Under the pieces are notes generated by a model. The model saw nothing but the letters and a program-made list of their open reading frames with translations, made no database searches and was not told the DNA's origin. A stretch of 64,000 bases of DNA. Origin: 9FT-COMBO-48-23 sp963754385 (lineage in GTDB: Bacteria; Chloroflexota; Dehalococcoidia; GIF9; UBA5629). Shown here piece by piece: positions 44,590 to 54,634 of this stretch; position 1 is the stretch's first letter; every line of letters begins with the position of its first letter. The stretch is taken from contig CAVWGE010000003.1 of NCBI GenBank assembly GCA_963754385.1, forward strand, positions 1-64,000, given 5' to 3'. The translations under genes were made by a program, and so were the position numbers.

Positions 44590-46758
44590 ATGAAATCCAT
44601 CCACCTGAATAAACGCCCCCCTCTGAAGTGGGGCATATGTCAAGGGCTCTGCCTGACGTTGATTTGCCTGCTCACCATCTCCAGCGCTTTTCTACTCTTT
44701 GCCAGTCCCGTCCAGGCATCGGTTTTTATCACCACCTCACCACTTCTGCCACAAGGCCAGGTGGGCAGCTCCTACTATACAGTGCTAACGGCGAATGGCG
44801 ATAACCCTCCTTTTACATGGAGCACCCCTAGCTCCATGCCACCGGGGCTAAGCCTGGCAGCATCAGGAGTCATCTCAGGGATGCCAACAATGGCCGGCAC
44901 CTTCAATTTCACGGCTGTAGTTACCGACAGCACGGCTGTTACTGCCAACCAAGCATTTGTTATCACTATTGTTCAACCTCCATTAAAGTTTCTCACAACC
45001 ACCCTGGCATCAGCAAAAGAGCTTGAGTCCTACAGTGATAGGATAACAGTCAGCGGTGGCACAACGCCATATACATGGTCTGTCGTCAGCGGTTCATTAC
45101 CCACAGGGCTAACTCTAAGTGCGACCACGGGATACTTCTCAGGCATTCCAGCTAAAGGTACAGTCGGCAGCTACAGCTTTATGGTCAGCATCAGCGATAG
45201 CTCGCCGACACCAATAACCGGTCAGCAAAGCTTCAGTATCACAGTGGAAAAGGGCGGCTATCAAGCTGTCATCACCATCGACAGCGGGCTAAAAGTCGGC
45301 GAGACAAAGGTATATGTGTCGGGAAGCCCGATAGCTACGCTACGGGGCGGCGAGTCGACGACGCTCAACCTCGATGTCGACGTAACCCGGTCGGTAAGTG
45401 TAGACTCAATCGTCCAGCATCCGACAGATCCCGCTGTCAGGTTCAAAGCCGAGGTGGATAGAATAACAGTCAGTGAATCTTCACCTGATGCTACATTTCC
45501 CTATTACACTGAGTATTCTATTGAGCTCAAAACCGAGCCTTCCAAAGTCGGCCAGATATCAGGCACCGGCTGGTATAAAGAAGGCTACACCCTTAGAGCC
45601 AGTGCCCCTGACGAGGTCAACGATACCAATGACCCGGGCACACAATACCGCTTCGCTTATTGGAAACTGCCTAGCGGTGAAACAGTTTCCGGCAAAGAAC
45701 TAAGCCTGGTTGTTGATGCAGCGGGAGCTTGCACTGCCTACTATGACACCTACTACAGATTAACGTTGACCTCGCCCTACGGCGAAGCAGAGGGCAGCGA
45801 CTGGTACAAGGCCGGCTCCCAGGCTGAATGGAACATGACCAATTCGCAAGTCCGCCTGCCCGGTATTTTAGGCATCTTCGGCGGCAAGCTAAACGCCGTC
45901 AACTCCAGCGGCAGCACACCTATGGATAGCCCCAAGACAATAACTATAGAATGGGAGCCCGACTACACCATGCCGTTCATAATGATACCCTTAACGATTA
46001 TCCTGCTCGTCCTGGGCGGCTATGGTCTGTATCTGCTGCTGCGCAGCCTCCAACCGAAACCAGTACCACCACCCCCACCATATTACCCTTACATACCTCC
46101 GCCACCACCACAACCTCTACCACCACCCCAAACCACGGTAGTCATGATAGGTGGAGATAAACCGAAGCTAGGTCCGGCGACAACCAGAGAGCAGCTCATG
46201 GAGAAGTTCGGTGAGCTTCTCGAGAAATATGAAGATGAGATTAAAACCACAATTGGGGCAAAGGAACTGCCTGCAGCCAAACCTGTAGCTAAAGAGAAAA
46301 GACTGGCAGCACCCAAACCAACTCCACCAACTACAGATGAGGCAGAAGCCACACCGGAAGAAGAGGAAACAACAACGTGCAACTTCACTTCGAAAAAGCC
46401 TCTGAGAACAGTTGTCAGTAACTGGAGACAAGTGGAGACTAAGACTACCACCTTGCCATCAACCGGTAAGAAGGCAACCCAAGGCACGACCGGCCTGGCT
46501 ATAACCTGGGCACGGGATATATACCAGGAATGGGAAATACTCAGCTGCTGGCTGCCACGCGGGCACAAAGAGCCCCACGAAGGCAGTGTGGAGATAGCCT
46601 ATAGCCGGCTCAATTCCATCACCGAAGAAAAGATCTACACTCCCGGCCAGGAACTCGACCCACCCGTACCCCACTATACCGACGGCATGCCGCTAGTAGA
46701 GGTGGCTGCCACTGAAATTGTTCCCCCTGATAAGCTTCCCCACGAAACCACACCATGA
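44590..46758 (+). CDS. Cell-surface protein: Ig-like (He_PIG) repeats, transmembrane anchor and cytoplasmic tail
   Basis: A 722-residue type I membrane protein. The basic N-terminus MKSIHLNKRPPLKW is followed by a long hydrophobic signal segment, with likely cleavage after PVQA near residue 44. Two putative-Ig (He_PIG) repeats follow, each with an LPxGLxL-type turn: SMPPGLSLAASGVISGMP and SLPTGLTLSATTGYFSGIP. More beta domains run to about 455. A membrane helix (about 460-482) is followed by a poly-proline segment, a charged helical stretch and a conserved-looking C-terminal domain, all predicted to be cytoplasmic. The start was chosen by the promoter position. It overlaps the next gene by four bases, so the two proteins are made together. 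Confidence 0.75.
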   Translation: MKSIHLNKRPPLKWGICQGLCLTLICLLTISSAFLLFASPVQASVFITTSPLLPQGQVGSSYYTVLTANGDNPPFTWSTPSSMPPGLSLAASGVISGMPTMAGTFNFTAVVTDSTAVTANQAFVITIVQPPLKFLTTTLASAKELESYSDRITVSGGTTPYTWSVVSGSLPTGLTLSATTGYFSGIPAKGTVGSYSFMVSISDSSPTPITGQQSFSITVEKGGYQAVITIDSGLKVGETKVYVSGSPIATLRGGESTTLNLDVDVTRSVSVDSIVQHPTDPAVRFKAEVDRITVSESSPDATFPYYTEYSIELKTEPSKVGQISGTGWYKEGYTLRASAPDEVNDTNDPGTQYRFAYWKLPSGETVSGKELSLVVDAAGACTAYYDTYYRLTLTSPYGEAEGSDWYKAGSQAEWNMTNSQVRLPGILGIFGGKLNAVNSSGSTPMDSPKTITIEWEPDYTMPFIMIPLTIILLVLGGYGLYLLLRSLQPKPVPPPPPYYPYIPPPPPQPLPPPQTTVVMIGGDKPKLGPATTREQLMEKFGELLEKYEDEIKTTIGAKELPAAKPVAKEKRLAAPKPTPPTTDEAEATPEEEETTTCNFTSKKPLRTVVSNWRQVETKTTTLPSTGKKATQGTTGLAITWARDIYQEWEILSCWLPRGHKEPHEGSVEIAYSRLNSITEEKIYTPGQELDPPVPHYTDGMPLVEVAATEIVPPDKLPHETTP

Positions 46759-49607
46759 TAAGCCCGGATATCGCCGGCAAGCATCTAAGACTTGGGCTTG
46801 CTCTGGCACTGATTGTAATCATCTGTTTCATAATACCCGCCAGACCACCTTCAGTCTATGCGGGGACAATGAAGTGGAGCGTTGTCGATACTCCAAGCAG
46901 TCTGGGCAGTGTCATAGTCAGCCCATCGGAAATCAACGCCATCGCCATCGGCAGCGACGGCAGAACCTTATATGCCATCGACATACCTAACAGCAAAGTA
47001 TATAAGTCACTTAATGGCGGTATTACCTGGAATGATATGAGCAGCTATATAGCAAATGCTGGCGCTGCTCTGCCCGCCTGGAATATAGCTATCGCTCCAG
47101 ATAACCCGAACTTCGTGGCTGCAGTCACCAGCAATGGAGGCTTACCTGGAAAAGTGTTTGTCTCGATTGACGGCGGCGGCAAATGGCAGGATACCAACTG
47201 CCCGGCAACCAGCAACATCAGCGCCATTGCTATCTCTCCGAATTATGGCGGCTATGATATAGCCATAGGCACACGAACCGAAGCCGGCAACGGCGATATA
47301 TATATTTCCCAGGCATCCGGCCAGGGCAACTGGGCATCTCAAGGCTTTACCAACGATGTACTGGCACTCAAATTCTCACCCACTTATCGAGCCGATTCCA
47401 GCATAGTGACTATCGCAACACATGCCACTGGTACTTATATCAACATTGGAATTCACGACAGGGCAGCCAACACCACCAACTGGGGTACCTGGGGCCCTGT
47501 TGAAATTACAACCACAGGTGCCGGCAGTTCACCCACTGTAGCTCAGGTTATAACTGCTGACCTGGAATTGCCCGCCGACTTCTCGGGTCAAGCTCCAAGC
47601 TTGCGCCGTATATATGTCAGCCTGGACGCTACGACAGCCAATGCCGGCATCTACCGCTTCGATGACACCGTCGGCTATCTGTTGATGTCAACTCCTGCTC
47701 CCTTGAGGATTTCCAGCATCGCTTATCACGGTACCTACAGCTCAGGCAAGCTGCTGGCTGGCGAGGTTCGGGGCAATTCTGGCTCAGCCACAGTAATAAT
47801 CTGGTTTACCGATGCTCCCATAACCTGCCCGGAGCCCTGCTGGTATCAAACACAAAAGGCGCCTACCGGCGGCGGCAATTCAGGTTTTGCCAATGCCCAG
47901 GTAATCTGGTGCCCTGACGGCAGCCGAGCCTATTGTGCCACCGGTTCTGCCACACTCAACAACCCGACAGATTGGCCCGGTGGCTACTCGACAGGCGTCG
48001 CCCTGGATGAATCAGCATTGTCCCTAAGCCCGGATAACGGCAGAACATGGAATCAGCTTAGCCTGATAGATACCGAGATAAGCTTTCTCTCGGATGTGGC
48101 AGTAACACCGGCTTCGGACATCATATACCTGGCATCTGTCAATAACCATGCTGGGATAAACAACTTCGACAGCATCTGGCGGACGACAGGCTCGCCTACA
48201 GGAAATACATGGGAACGCGTCTTATGTCTCCTGTCAACAAGCAACGACCTGATACTACGCACGAGCAACTTCGGTAACAACCCGACTATATATTTCGCCT
48301 CCCGGTTAACAAGCGATTTAAGGCAATCAATGGATGGAGGCCAGACCTGGGATAGCGTTACGCCGGGGGTTAATGTAACCGACTTTGCCGTCACCAGAAT
48401 TAACGATGTACCTCACATGTATATCATGGATAACAACTACGTTCGCCAAGGGGTCAGCAATGGCGAAACATGGCAGTGGACACCAAAAACTGCCACAACT
48501 TTAAACACCGGGCACAACATCACCGCTACACCTACAGGTGCTGTTGTAGTCGGCGACGATGCTGACGGCATGGTTGCCTACTCATTAGATGGCGGCGCTT
48601 CCTTCGAGCGAACTACAGCTATCCCAGAGCCGGGCAAAATGCACGTAAGTGCCGACTACAGGTTTAAGAATGCCTTAATTATCTATGCCGCCAGCGATAG
48701 TGCCAGAAGTGAAATTTATAACTGGGTCGTAGGCTCGAACCTAGGCTGGACAGCGATGGGGTCACCCGGTCGCGGCTTTTACGGTATTGCTCAGCTCGAA
48801 ACTCTCTACGGCGCCTGGTCCAGTGGCGGTATCACCGCCGTCGACCGCACCCTGGAACCAGAAAAACTCGGCCCTCCTTATATCGAATGGGACAGCTTGA
48901 ACGCTGAATTAAATGCCGGAGTTGTTTTCACCAGAGAGCCCGTCTCTTTGAAAGTCTCAGCAGGCATTAACCTGTGGGCAATCGATAACAGGCCTTACAC
49001 TGCAACCACAGGTCGGCTGTGGAATTTCTACGACTGCCTGTCGCCTAGCCATCAATATACGCCGCCGCCGCCACCGAGCCGGGAAATGCTATTCCAGGCT
49101 CCAACACCCACTTCACCAACGATAGGCGAGGTAATACCCGTATATTTGGATACCGGAGACATCGGCGATATTGTATTCAAATGGAAACACCCGACAACAG
49201 CTATAGAATATGAACTCTGGCTGTCCGAAGATGAGACTTTCAACCAGATAGTATTACAACAAGCCATAGAGCCTGATAACCGACAATCACCTGGCTGGGA
49301 ATTGCCCGAGACGGTCAGCTTAGAAAAAGGCAAGGAGTATTACTGGAAAATAAGGGTCAGCCAGGCAGCGACAGGCGAAAGAGGGGATGGTAACTGGTCA
49401 AAGGTCATGTCATTCAGCGTGGCATCACCACCAGAGGAGACTTCTCAACCCGGTCCTACGCTGGTAACCCCATCAAATGGTACTGCAAAAGAAAACGAAC
49501 CTTTACCCTGGATAGTGAAAATTCCCCTGTGGGGATGGATTGTAATTGCCTTTCTGCTCGTTGCTATACCCACTGCCGCATTTCTCGCCAGCAGGGCGAA
49601 AAGGTAG
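46755..49607 (+). CDS. Asp-box beta-propeller surface protein with C-terminal anchor
   Basis: A 950-residue exported protein. Signal peptide about 10-36 (ending SVYAG). Residues 40-700 look like one or more sialidase/BNR-type beta-propellers: Asp-box motifs occur at about 86 (SLNGGITW), 136 (SIDGGGKW), 424 (SPDNGRTW), 524 (SMDGGQTW) and 609 (SLDGGASF). A fibronectin-like domain (about 790-895, ending YYWKIRVSQ and SKVMSFSV) precedes a linker and a C-terminal helix near 925-945 with a basic stop (SRAKR). No sialidase catalytic Arg triad could be assigned, so enzymatic activity is doubtful. It is probably a structural or binding partner of the Ig-repeat protein it is coupled to. Confidence 0.75.
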   Translation: MISPDIAGKHLRLGLALALIVIICFIIPARPPSVYAGTMKWSVVDTPSSLGSVIVSPSEINAIAIGSDGRTLYAIDIPNSKVYKSLNGGITWNDMSSYIANAGAALPAWNIAIAPDNPNFVAAVTSNGGLPGKVFVSIDGGGKWQDTNCPATSNISAIAISPNYGGYDIAIGTRTEAGNGDIYISQASGQGNWASQGFTNDVLALKFSPTYRADSSIVTIATHATGTYINIGIHDRAANTTNWGTWGPVEITTTGAGSSPTVAQVITADLELPADFSGQAPSLRRIYVSLDATTANAGIYRFDDTVGYLLMSTPAPLRISSIAYHGTYSSGKLLAGEVRGNSGSATVIIWFTDAPITCPEPCWYQTQKAPTGGGNSGFANAQVIWCPDGSRAYCATGSATLNNPTDWPGGYSTGVALDESALSLSPDNGRTWNQLSLIDTEISFLSDVAVTPASDIIYLASVNNHAGINNFDSIWRTTGSPTGNTWERVLCLLSTSNDLILRTSNFGNNPTIYFASRLTSDLRQSMDGGQTWDSVTPGVNVTDFAVTRINDVPHMYIMDNNYVRQGVSNGETWQWTPKTATTLNTGHNITATPTGAVVVGDDADGMVAYSLDGGASFERTTAIPEPGKMHVSADYRFKNALIIYAASDSARSEIYNWVVGSNLGWTAMGSPGRGFYGIAQLETLYGAWSSGGITAVDRTLEPEKLGPPYIEWDSLNAELNAGVVFTREPVSLKVSAGINLWAIDNRPYTATTGRLWNFYDCLSPSHQYTPPPPPSREMLFQAPTPTSPTIGEVIPVYLDTGDIGDIVFKWKHPTTAIEYELWLSEDETFNQIVLQQAIEPDNRQSPGWELPETVSLEKGKEYYWKIRVSQAATGERGDGNWSKVMSFSVASPPEETSQPGPTLVTPSNGTAKENEPLPWIVKIPLWGWIVIAFLLVAIPTAAFLASRAKR

Positions 49608-49640
49608 TGCCATCTTCAGCCTCGCCTAAGTAGCTCCATC

Positions 49641-49756
49641 GGGAAATTCTAAATTTTAAGCAATAGCGAAATTTGAATCCTCCAAGTTCAAAAACCAGCC
49701 TTGGTCATTAATATTTGCGATTTTGAACTTGTCTAAAGCTTAGAAATTCGGAATTA
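49641..49756. repeat. AT-rich palindromic intergenic element
   Basis: Nested inverted repeats: CAAGTTCAAAA (49683-49693) is exactly complementary to 49721-49731, and the outer GAAATTCTAAATTTTAAGC pairs imperfectly with GCTTAGAAATTCGGAATT. It sits between the surface-protein operon and uvrA. It has no reading frame. It may be a miniature mobile element or a bidirectional hairpin. Confidence 0.5.
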
Positions 49757-49807
49757 GGCGGATGTAGTGCTAAAATACATAGTAAATTTACACCGCAAGG
49801 ATATGCT

Positions 49808-52672
49808 ATGCCTTCAGAACATATAATTGTAAAAGGGGCTCGAGAGCACAATCTCAAGAACATAGACGTATCTATACCACGAGATAAGCTGGTGGTAATC
49901 ACCGGCGTCTCCGGCTCAGGTAAGAGCTCATTGGCTTTCGATACTATATACGCCGAAGGACAACGCCGCTATGTGGAATCGCTTTCTGCTTATGCCAGAC
50001 AGTTCTTAGGTCGTATGGAAAAGCCTGACGTCGATTACATAGAAGGCCTGAGCCCGGCTATATCAATCGACCAAAAAGGGCCGTCCCACAATCCGCGCTC
50101 TACAGTAGGCACGGTAACCGAAATTTATGACTATTTGCGACTCCTTTTTGCTCGAGTCGGTCATCCTCACTGTCCCAAATGCGGACGTGAAATCTGCCGT
50201 CAGACAGTGCAGCAAATTGTGGACGCGGTAAAAGAAATACCAACCGGCAGCAGAATTATGATACTGGCCCCGTTAATCAGAGACCGGAAAGGTGAGCACC
50301 TGGCCGTTTTTGACGACCTACGTAAGGCAGGATTTGTCCGGGTTCGTATTGACGGCCGTATCCATGACCTCTCCGAAGAGTTCGAGCTAGATAAAAACAA
50401 GAAACATGCCATTGAAGCTGTGATCGACCGGCTCCGGATAGGCGAAGCCGAAAAAAGCCGCATCGCTGATTCGGTGGAAACAGCGCTGAAACTCGGGACT
50501 GGAGTCGTTCTCGTCTCAATTATTGATGGGGATGAACTACTGTTCTCCGAGCACTTTGCCTGTGTGCTTTGCGGTATGAGTCTGGGTGAAATTGCCCCTC
50601 GGACCTTCAGCTTTAATAGCCCACACGGCGCTTGTCCGGCATGCAGCGGACTCGGCGTAAAGCTAGAGATAGACCCGGACTTACTTATACCTGATAAGGA
50701 CCTTAGCCTGGCGCAAGGTGCTATACGTGCCTGGGGATGGTTCTCCTGGCACGCCAGCGAACTTCAGGATTTAGCTCGCCGTTATGGTTTTTCACTTAGC
50801 ACACCAGTGAGCAATCTCAGCAAAGAGCACCTAAACCTTGTCCTCTATGGCGAAGACGGAGAACTGGTAAAATACCGAAATCGCTACGGTCGAGTCAGAG
50901 AATACTTTACTAACTATGAAGGCGCAATCCCTTATCTGGAGCGAATTTACCACGATACCGAGTCTAGCAATACCCGCGCTGATATTGAACGCTACATGGC
51001 TTCTTCACCATGCCCGGCGTGTCATGGAAAACGCCTTAAACCTGAATCTCTAGCTATTACAATAGACGGCATGAATATAATCGAGGTGACGGAACTATCC
51101 GCCTCGGAGACACTGCACTGGATGCAACTGCTCACTGGTGACCACAACGAACCCCGTCTAACACCACACGAACTGAAGATAGCTCACCAGATCCTGAAGG
51201 AGATAAGCACCCGCCTGGGTTTCCTTATAGACATCGGGCTGGGCTACTTGACCTTAGACCGTCCCTCAGCGACCTTGAGCGGTGGTGAAGCCCAAAGAAT
51301 ACGTCTGGCAACTCAAATCGGCAGCGGTCTGATGGGAGTTCTCTATATCTGTGATGAGCCTACAATCGGTTTGCATCCGGCTGACATTCATCGCCTAATA
51401 GAAACGATGAAGAGGCTGCGTGACCTTGGCAATACAATTCTCATTGTAGAGCACGACGAAGCTATGATGCGAACGGCTGACTATATTATTGACATGGGAC
51501 CCGGAGCCGGGGAACATGGCGGGCAAATAGTAGCCACTGGAACATTGACAGACCTCATGAACTGCCCGAACTCAATAACCGGGCAATACCTCAGCCTAAC
51601 AAAACAAATTCCTTTGCCGCAAGGACGACGCCCAGGCTCAGGTAAGGAATTAATAATCAAAGGTGCTCGCGAAAACAACCTGAAAAATATCGAAGTCAGC
51701 ATACCTTTGAGCAAATTTGTCTGCATCAGCGGGGTATCAGGCAGCGGCAAGAGCACACTTGTCAACGAGGTGTTGTACAAGAAGCTGGCCCAAATATTCT
51801 ATAAAGCAAAGGATAAACCTGGAAAGTGTGACGGCATCATCGGCATCGAACATATTGACAAAGTCATCAATATTGACCAATCGCCTATCGGTCGCACTCC
51901 GCGCAGCAATCCAGCTACATATACCGGAACTTTTACCCCCATTCGAGAGCTTTTTGCCACTGTCCCCGAAGCCCGCGTGCGCGGCTACCAGCCGGGGCGA
52001 TTTTCCTTTAACGTCCGAGGGGGACGCTGCGAAGCCTGTCAAGGCGAAGGCTACATTCAGATAGAGATGCAATTCCTCCCCGATGTGACTGTGCCCTGTG
52101 AAATATGTAAAGGTAAACGTTACAACCGCGAGGCATTAGAAATTTATTTCAAAGGCAAAAATATAGCTGATATTCTGGATATGAGCGTGGATGAAGCCTT
52201 GACCTTCTTTGAACACTTCCCCAAGGTCAGAAACAAACTGGAGACACTGAGTGATGTTGGTTTAGGCTACCTACGCTTGGGGCAGCCAGCACCTACTCTT
52301 TCCGGTGGTGAAGCCCAGAGGGTCAAACTAGCCACTGAATTATCACGGCGTTCCACAGGCAAGACCCTTTACATCCTCGACGAACCTACCACAGGCCTAT
52401 CTTTTGCTGACATAGCCTGCCTGCTTCAGGTACTTCAGCGGCTGGTGGATTCCGGGAACACAGTGGTAATCATAGAACACCACTTAGACGTAATTAAAAA
52501 TGCTGACTATATCTTAGACCTAGGCCCCGGCGCCGGCGATGAAGGCGGCTACATCATAGCCACCGGCACACCTGAAGAGGTGGCACAAATAGACACATCA
52601 TTTACCGGACAGTATCTCCGCAATGTATTGGAGAGACAACAAAGAGAGTACTCCTTAGCCTCGCAATCCTGA
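49808..52672 (+). CDS. uvrA: Excinuclease ABC subunit A
   Basis: UvrA is the damage-recognition ATPase of nucleotide excision repair. The 954-residue protein has two ABC modules. First Walker A is GVSGSGKS at 33-40, with a zinc site starting CPKCGREIC near 122, and a signature LSGGEAQRIRLATQIGSGL near 493. Second Walker A is in GVSGSGKSTLVNEVLYK near 643, a second zinc region has CEACQGEGY and CEICKGKRY near 741-770, then LSGGEAQRVKLATEL and LYILDEPTTGLSF. Full length and intact. A TAAAAT box and an AAGGA site precede the ATG. Confidence 0.97.
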   Translation: MPSEHIIVKGAREHNLKNIDVSIPRDKLVVITGVSGSGKSSLAFDTIYAEGQRRYVESLSAYARQFLGRMEKPDVDYIEGLSPAISIDQKGPSHNPRSTVGTVTEIYDYLRLLFARVGHPHCPKCGREICRQTVQQIVDAVKEIPTGSRIMILAPLIRDRKGEHLAVFDDLRKAGFVRVRIDGRIHDLSEEFELDKNKKHAIEAVIDRLRIGEAEKSRIADSVETALKLGTGVVLVSIIDGDELLFSEHFACVLCGMSLGEIAPRTFSFNSPHGACPACSGLGVKLEIDPDLLIPDKDLSLAQGAIRAWGWFSWHASELQDLARRYGFSLSTPVSNLSKEHLNLVLYGEDGELVKYRNRYGRVREYFTNYEGAIPYLERIYHDTESSNTRADIERYMASSPCPACHGKRLKPESLAITIDGMNIIEVTELSASETLHWMQLLTGDHNEPRLTPHELKIAHQILKEISTRLGFLIDIGLGYLTLDRPSATLSGGEAQRIRLATQIGSGLMGVLYICDEPTIGLHPADIHRLIETMKRLRDLGNTILIVEHDEAMMRTADYIIDMGPGAGEHGGQIVATGTLTDLMNCPNSITGQYLSLTKQIPLPQGRRPGSGKELIIKGARENNLKNIEVSIPLSKFVCISGVSGSGKSTLVNEVLYKKLAQIFYKAKDKPGKCDGIIGIEHIDKVINIDQSPIGRTPRSNPATYTGTFTPIRELFATVPEARVRGYQPGRFSFNVRGGRCEACQGEGYIQIEMQFLPDVTVPCEICKGKRYNREALEIYFKGKNIADILDMSVDEALTFFEHFPKVRNKLETLSDVGLGYLRLGQPAPTLSGGEAQRVKLATELSRRSTGKTLYILDEPTTGLSFADIACLLQVLQRLVDSGNTVVIIEHHLDVIKNADYILDLGPGAGDEGGYIIATGTPEEVAQIDTSFTGQYLRNVLERQQREYSLASQS

Positions 52673-52769
52673 TGCTTAATGTCAACGGCTTCACGAATAT
52701 TTCTCAAAGCTTTCTTCTGGTTTCTAACTACAACAGTACCCAAGGCTCAATTATAGAGGAATGACCAAC

Positions 52770-53885
52770 TTACTGCTCGGCAGGCTGTTGTATCTCATCC
52801 GCCTTAAGGCTATCACGTACATATTTGTAAATCTCCACGGCAGTGGCTGTCAAAGGGATAATCAGTATTATTCCCCACAACCCGGCAATATAAGCCCCCA
52901 AAGGAAGCAGAACCAGAATAATGGCCGGGTGTACCCGTAGATAACCTCCATGAATTCTAGGGACAAGTAATATATTCTCTAGTAGCTGAACAACAAGGTA
53001 GATACCAATTGCCCAGATTATCTTTTGTGGTGCTATCGCCAGTATGACAATCACACCAACAGCACCGCCAATCCAGGGGCCTAATATGGGGACAAACTCC
53101 ATTATCCCCTGCAGAACAGCAAGCGCCGGGGCAAGCGTTATCCCCAAAGCAGCCAATCCGATGAAACACAAAACAGCCACGGTGGCGGAAAGCACTAGCT
53201 GGGCACGAATCCATCGCCCCAGCACCTTATTTACGACCCCGACAACACCCCTGACATGCTCAGCCATCTGTGGTGAAAACGCAGAATAAAAGCCGCTGCT
53301 CAGTTTTTCCCAGTCTTTTAGAACATAGAAAAGGAACACAGGCAAGGCAACAAAACCGATTATTAAGCCAAAGGTGCCCGATATGTATGAAATACCCTTC
53401 CCGAAGGCACTTCGCACAGCATTACCCAATATTGTACCTACATCCTGAAAGCCCGTCCCTCCCTGCTGCTGTACTTCGGGAGGTAACCATCGTTGAAAGC
53501 TTTCAAGCCAGCCCTTTAGGGTCTGAAAACCTTCAGAAAAATATTGAGGGGCATTTTTTATTAAAACTGAAAAGGAACTAGCCACGCCTGTAACGATATA
53601 GAAAGCCAACACGCCAATAACAACCAGGATTATTATAAAGAGACCCGCTATCAAAGAGCCTCGTCTGGCTGACAGCCACCTGCTTTTACCGGGCAGCTTC
53701 CTCTCAAGCCAGGAAACAATAGGATACAAAAGATAAGCCAGTACCAGGCCACAAATAAATGGGAGTAAGACGCTCCTAAGAACGTAGACAAGCCAGAAGA
53801 TTATGATTAGGCCCACTACAAATGCTATCAGTCGCCAGTTCCTTCTGAAAATACTACCTGCTGTGTCCTGATTAATCTTTTTCAT
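52770..53885 (-). CDS. AI-2E/PerM family transporter
   Basis: A 371-residue polytopic protein of the AI-2E transporter (PerM/YtvI) family, seven to eight helices. Family features include a double hydrophobic start (FVVGLIIIFWLVYVL, then LLPFICGLVLAYLLYP), a long amphipathic central region and the conserved FVPILGPWIGG near 263-273. Substrates are uncertain; some members act in sodium/proton exchange or signal export. Converges with uvrA. Confidence 0.88.
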   Translation of the reverse strand: MKKINQDTAGSIFRRNWRLIAFVVGLIIIFWLVYVLRSVLLPFICGLVLAYLLYPIVSWLERKLPGKSRWLSARRGSLIAGLFIIILVVIGVLAFYIVTGVASSFSVLIKNAPQYFSEGFQTLKGWLESFQRWLPPEVQQQGGTGFQDVGTILGNAVRSAFGKGISYISGTFGLIIGFVALPVFLFYVLKDWEKLSSGFYSAFSPQMAEHVRGVVGVVNKVLGRWIRAQLVLSATVAVLCFIGLAALGITLAPALAVLQGIMEFVPILGPWIGGAVGVIVILAIAPQKIIWAIGIYLVVQLLENILLVPRIHGGYLRVHPAIILVLLPLGAYIAGLWGIILIIPLTATAVEIYKYVRDSLKADEIQQPAEQ

Positions 53886-54085
53886 CAGTTCAATTTGTCA
53901 GAGCAATAGTTCTAATCACTAGAAGTGTGGACTTGAAAACGTGATGCTGGTAACAGAATTAGTTCAATGGGAAAAGACACAAAGCTTTCAGCTAAAATCA
54001 ATCCCGTAACCAATAACCACATCCCGATAGATTCAGACAAAACTACAGAAACAACAGCTCTATTTAGTACTCAGGACTTCTTCGT

Positions 54086-54316
54086 TTATGCTTCCTGGAC
54101 CTTCGTTTGAGCTTTCTTGACAGCCTCGCCGGCAGTTTCCCTCACTTTTTTGGTTATCTCCGCTGCCCGTTCTCGAGCCGTCTCAGCCTTCTCCTTCAAT
54201 AATCGCCTCGTCTCCTCACCCGGTCGCGGAGCAAAGAGGAATCCAATAGCCAGACCGAGAACTGCACCCACGATAAGTCCAATAGCAAATCCACTACCTC
54301 TATCACCGTCAGCCAT
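54086..54316 (-). CDS. YtxH domain protein
   Basis: A 76-residue protein with one glycine-rich membrane helix (about 8-27) followed by the YtxH signature LFAPRPGEETRRLL and a charged amphipathic helix. Family members are small envelope or general-stress proteins of unknown function. A GGAGG site precedes the ATG, which overlaps the end of the upstream gene by 8 bases. Confidence 0.82.
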   Translation of the reverse strand: MADGDRGSGFAIGLIVGAVLGLAIGFLFAPRPGEETRRLLKEKAETARERAAEITKKVRETAGEAVKKAQTKVQEA

Positions 54317-54602
54317 CTCTGCCTCCTTCCGATTCCTTTTTTCCGAAGAATCTACTGACTATATCAATACCCTGAAATACACCTTTAACCAGGGCCACCA
54401 ACTGAAGTACAGGTCTGATTATCTCATCCCGCACCGATGAAGAGATTTCGTTTATGGTTGCCGAGGTAGCCTTCACTGAATCCAGTACAGACCTCGCTCT
54501 TCTATACAACAAGTATGATAGCACGGCAATGAAGATGACAACTACTGTTACCACCAAACCCGAGATACAAATAACGAGATCCCTAAACCATGCAATATCC
54601 AT
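54309..54602 (-). CDS. DUF948-like single-pass membrane protein
   Basis: A 97-residue protein with an N-terminal membrane helix (about 7-33) and a helical region typical of DUF948 proteins (VKATSATINEISSSVRDEIIRP near 45-65). DUF948 and YtxH genes often sit together, as here. The start at 54602 has GGGGG about 8 bases upstream; an open frame from 54611 would overlap that site. Function unknown. Confidence 0.7.
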   Translation of the reverse strand: MDIAWFRDLVICISGLVVTVVVIFIAVLSYLLYRRARSVLDSVKATSATINEISSSVRDEIIRPVLQLVALVKGVFQGIDIVSRFFGKKESEGGRDG

Positions 54603-54634
54603 AAGCAACACCCCCTTTTCTATATTTCTTCAGC

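Noticed and set aside
46755..49607. Active sialidase call for the Asp-box protein
   Set aside because: Asp boxes are structural, and the catalytic Arg triad, Tyr and Glu of sialidases could not be assigned.
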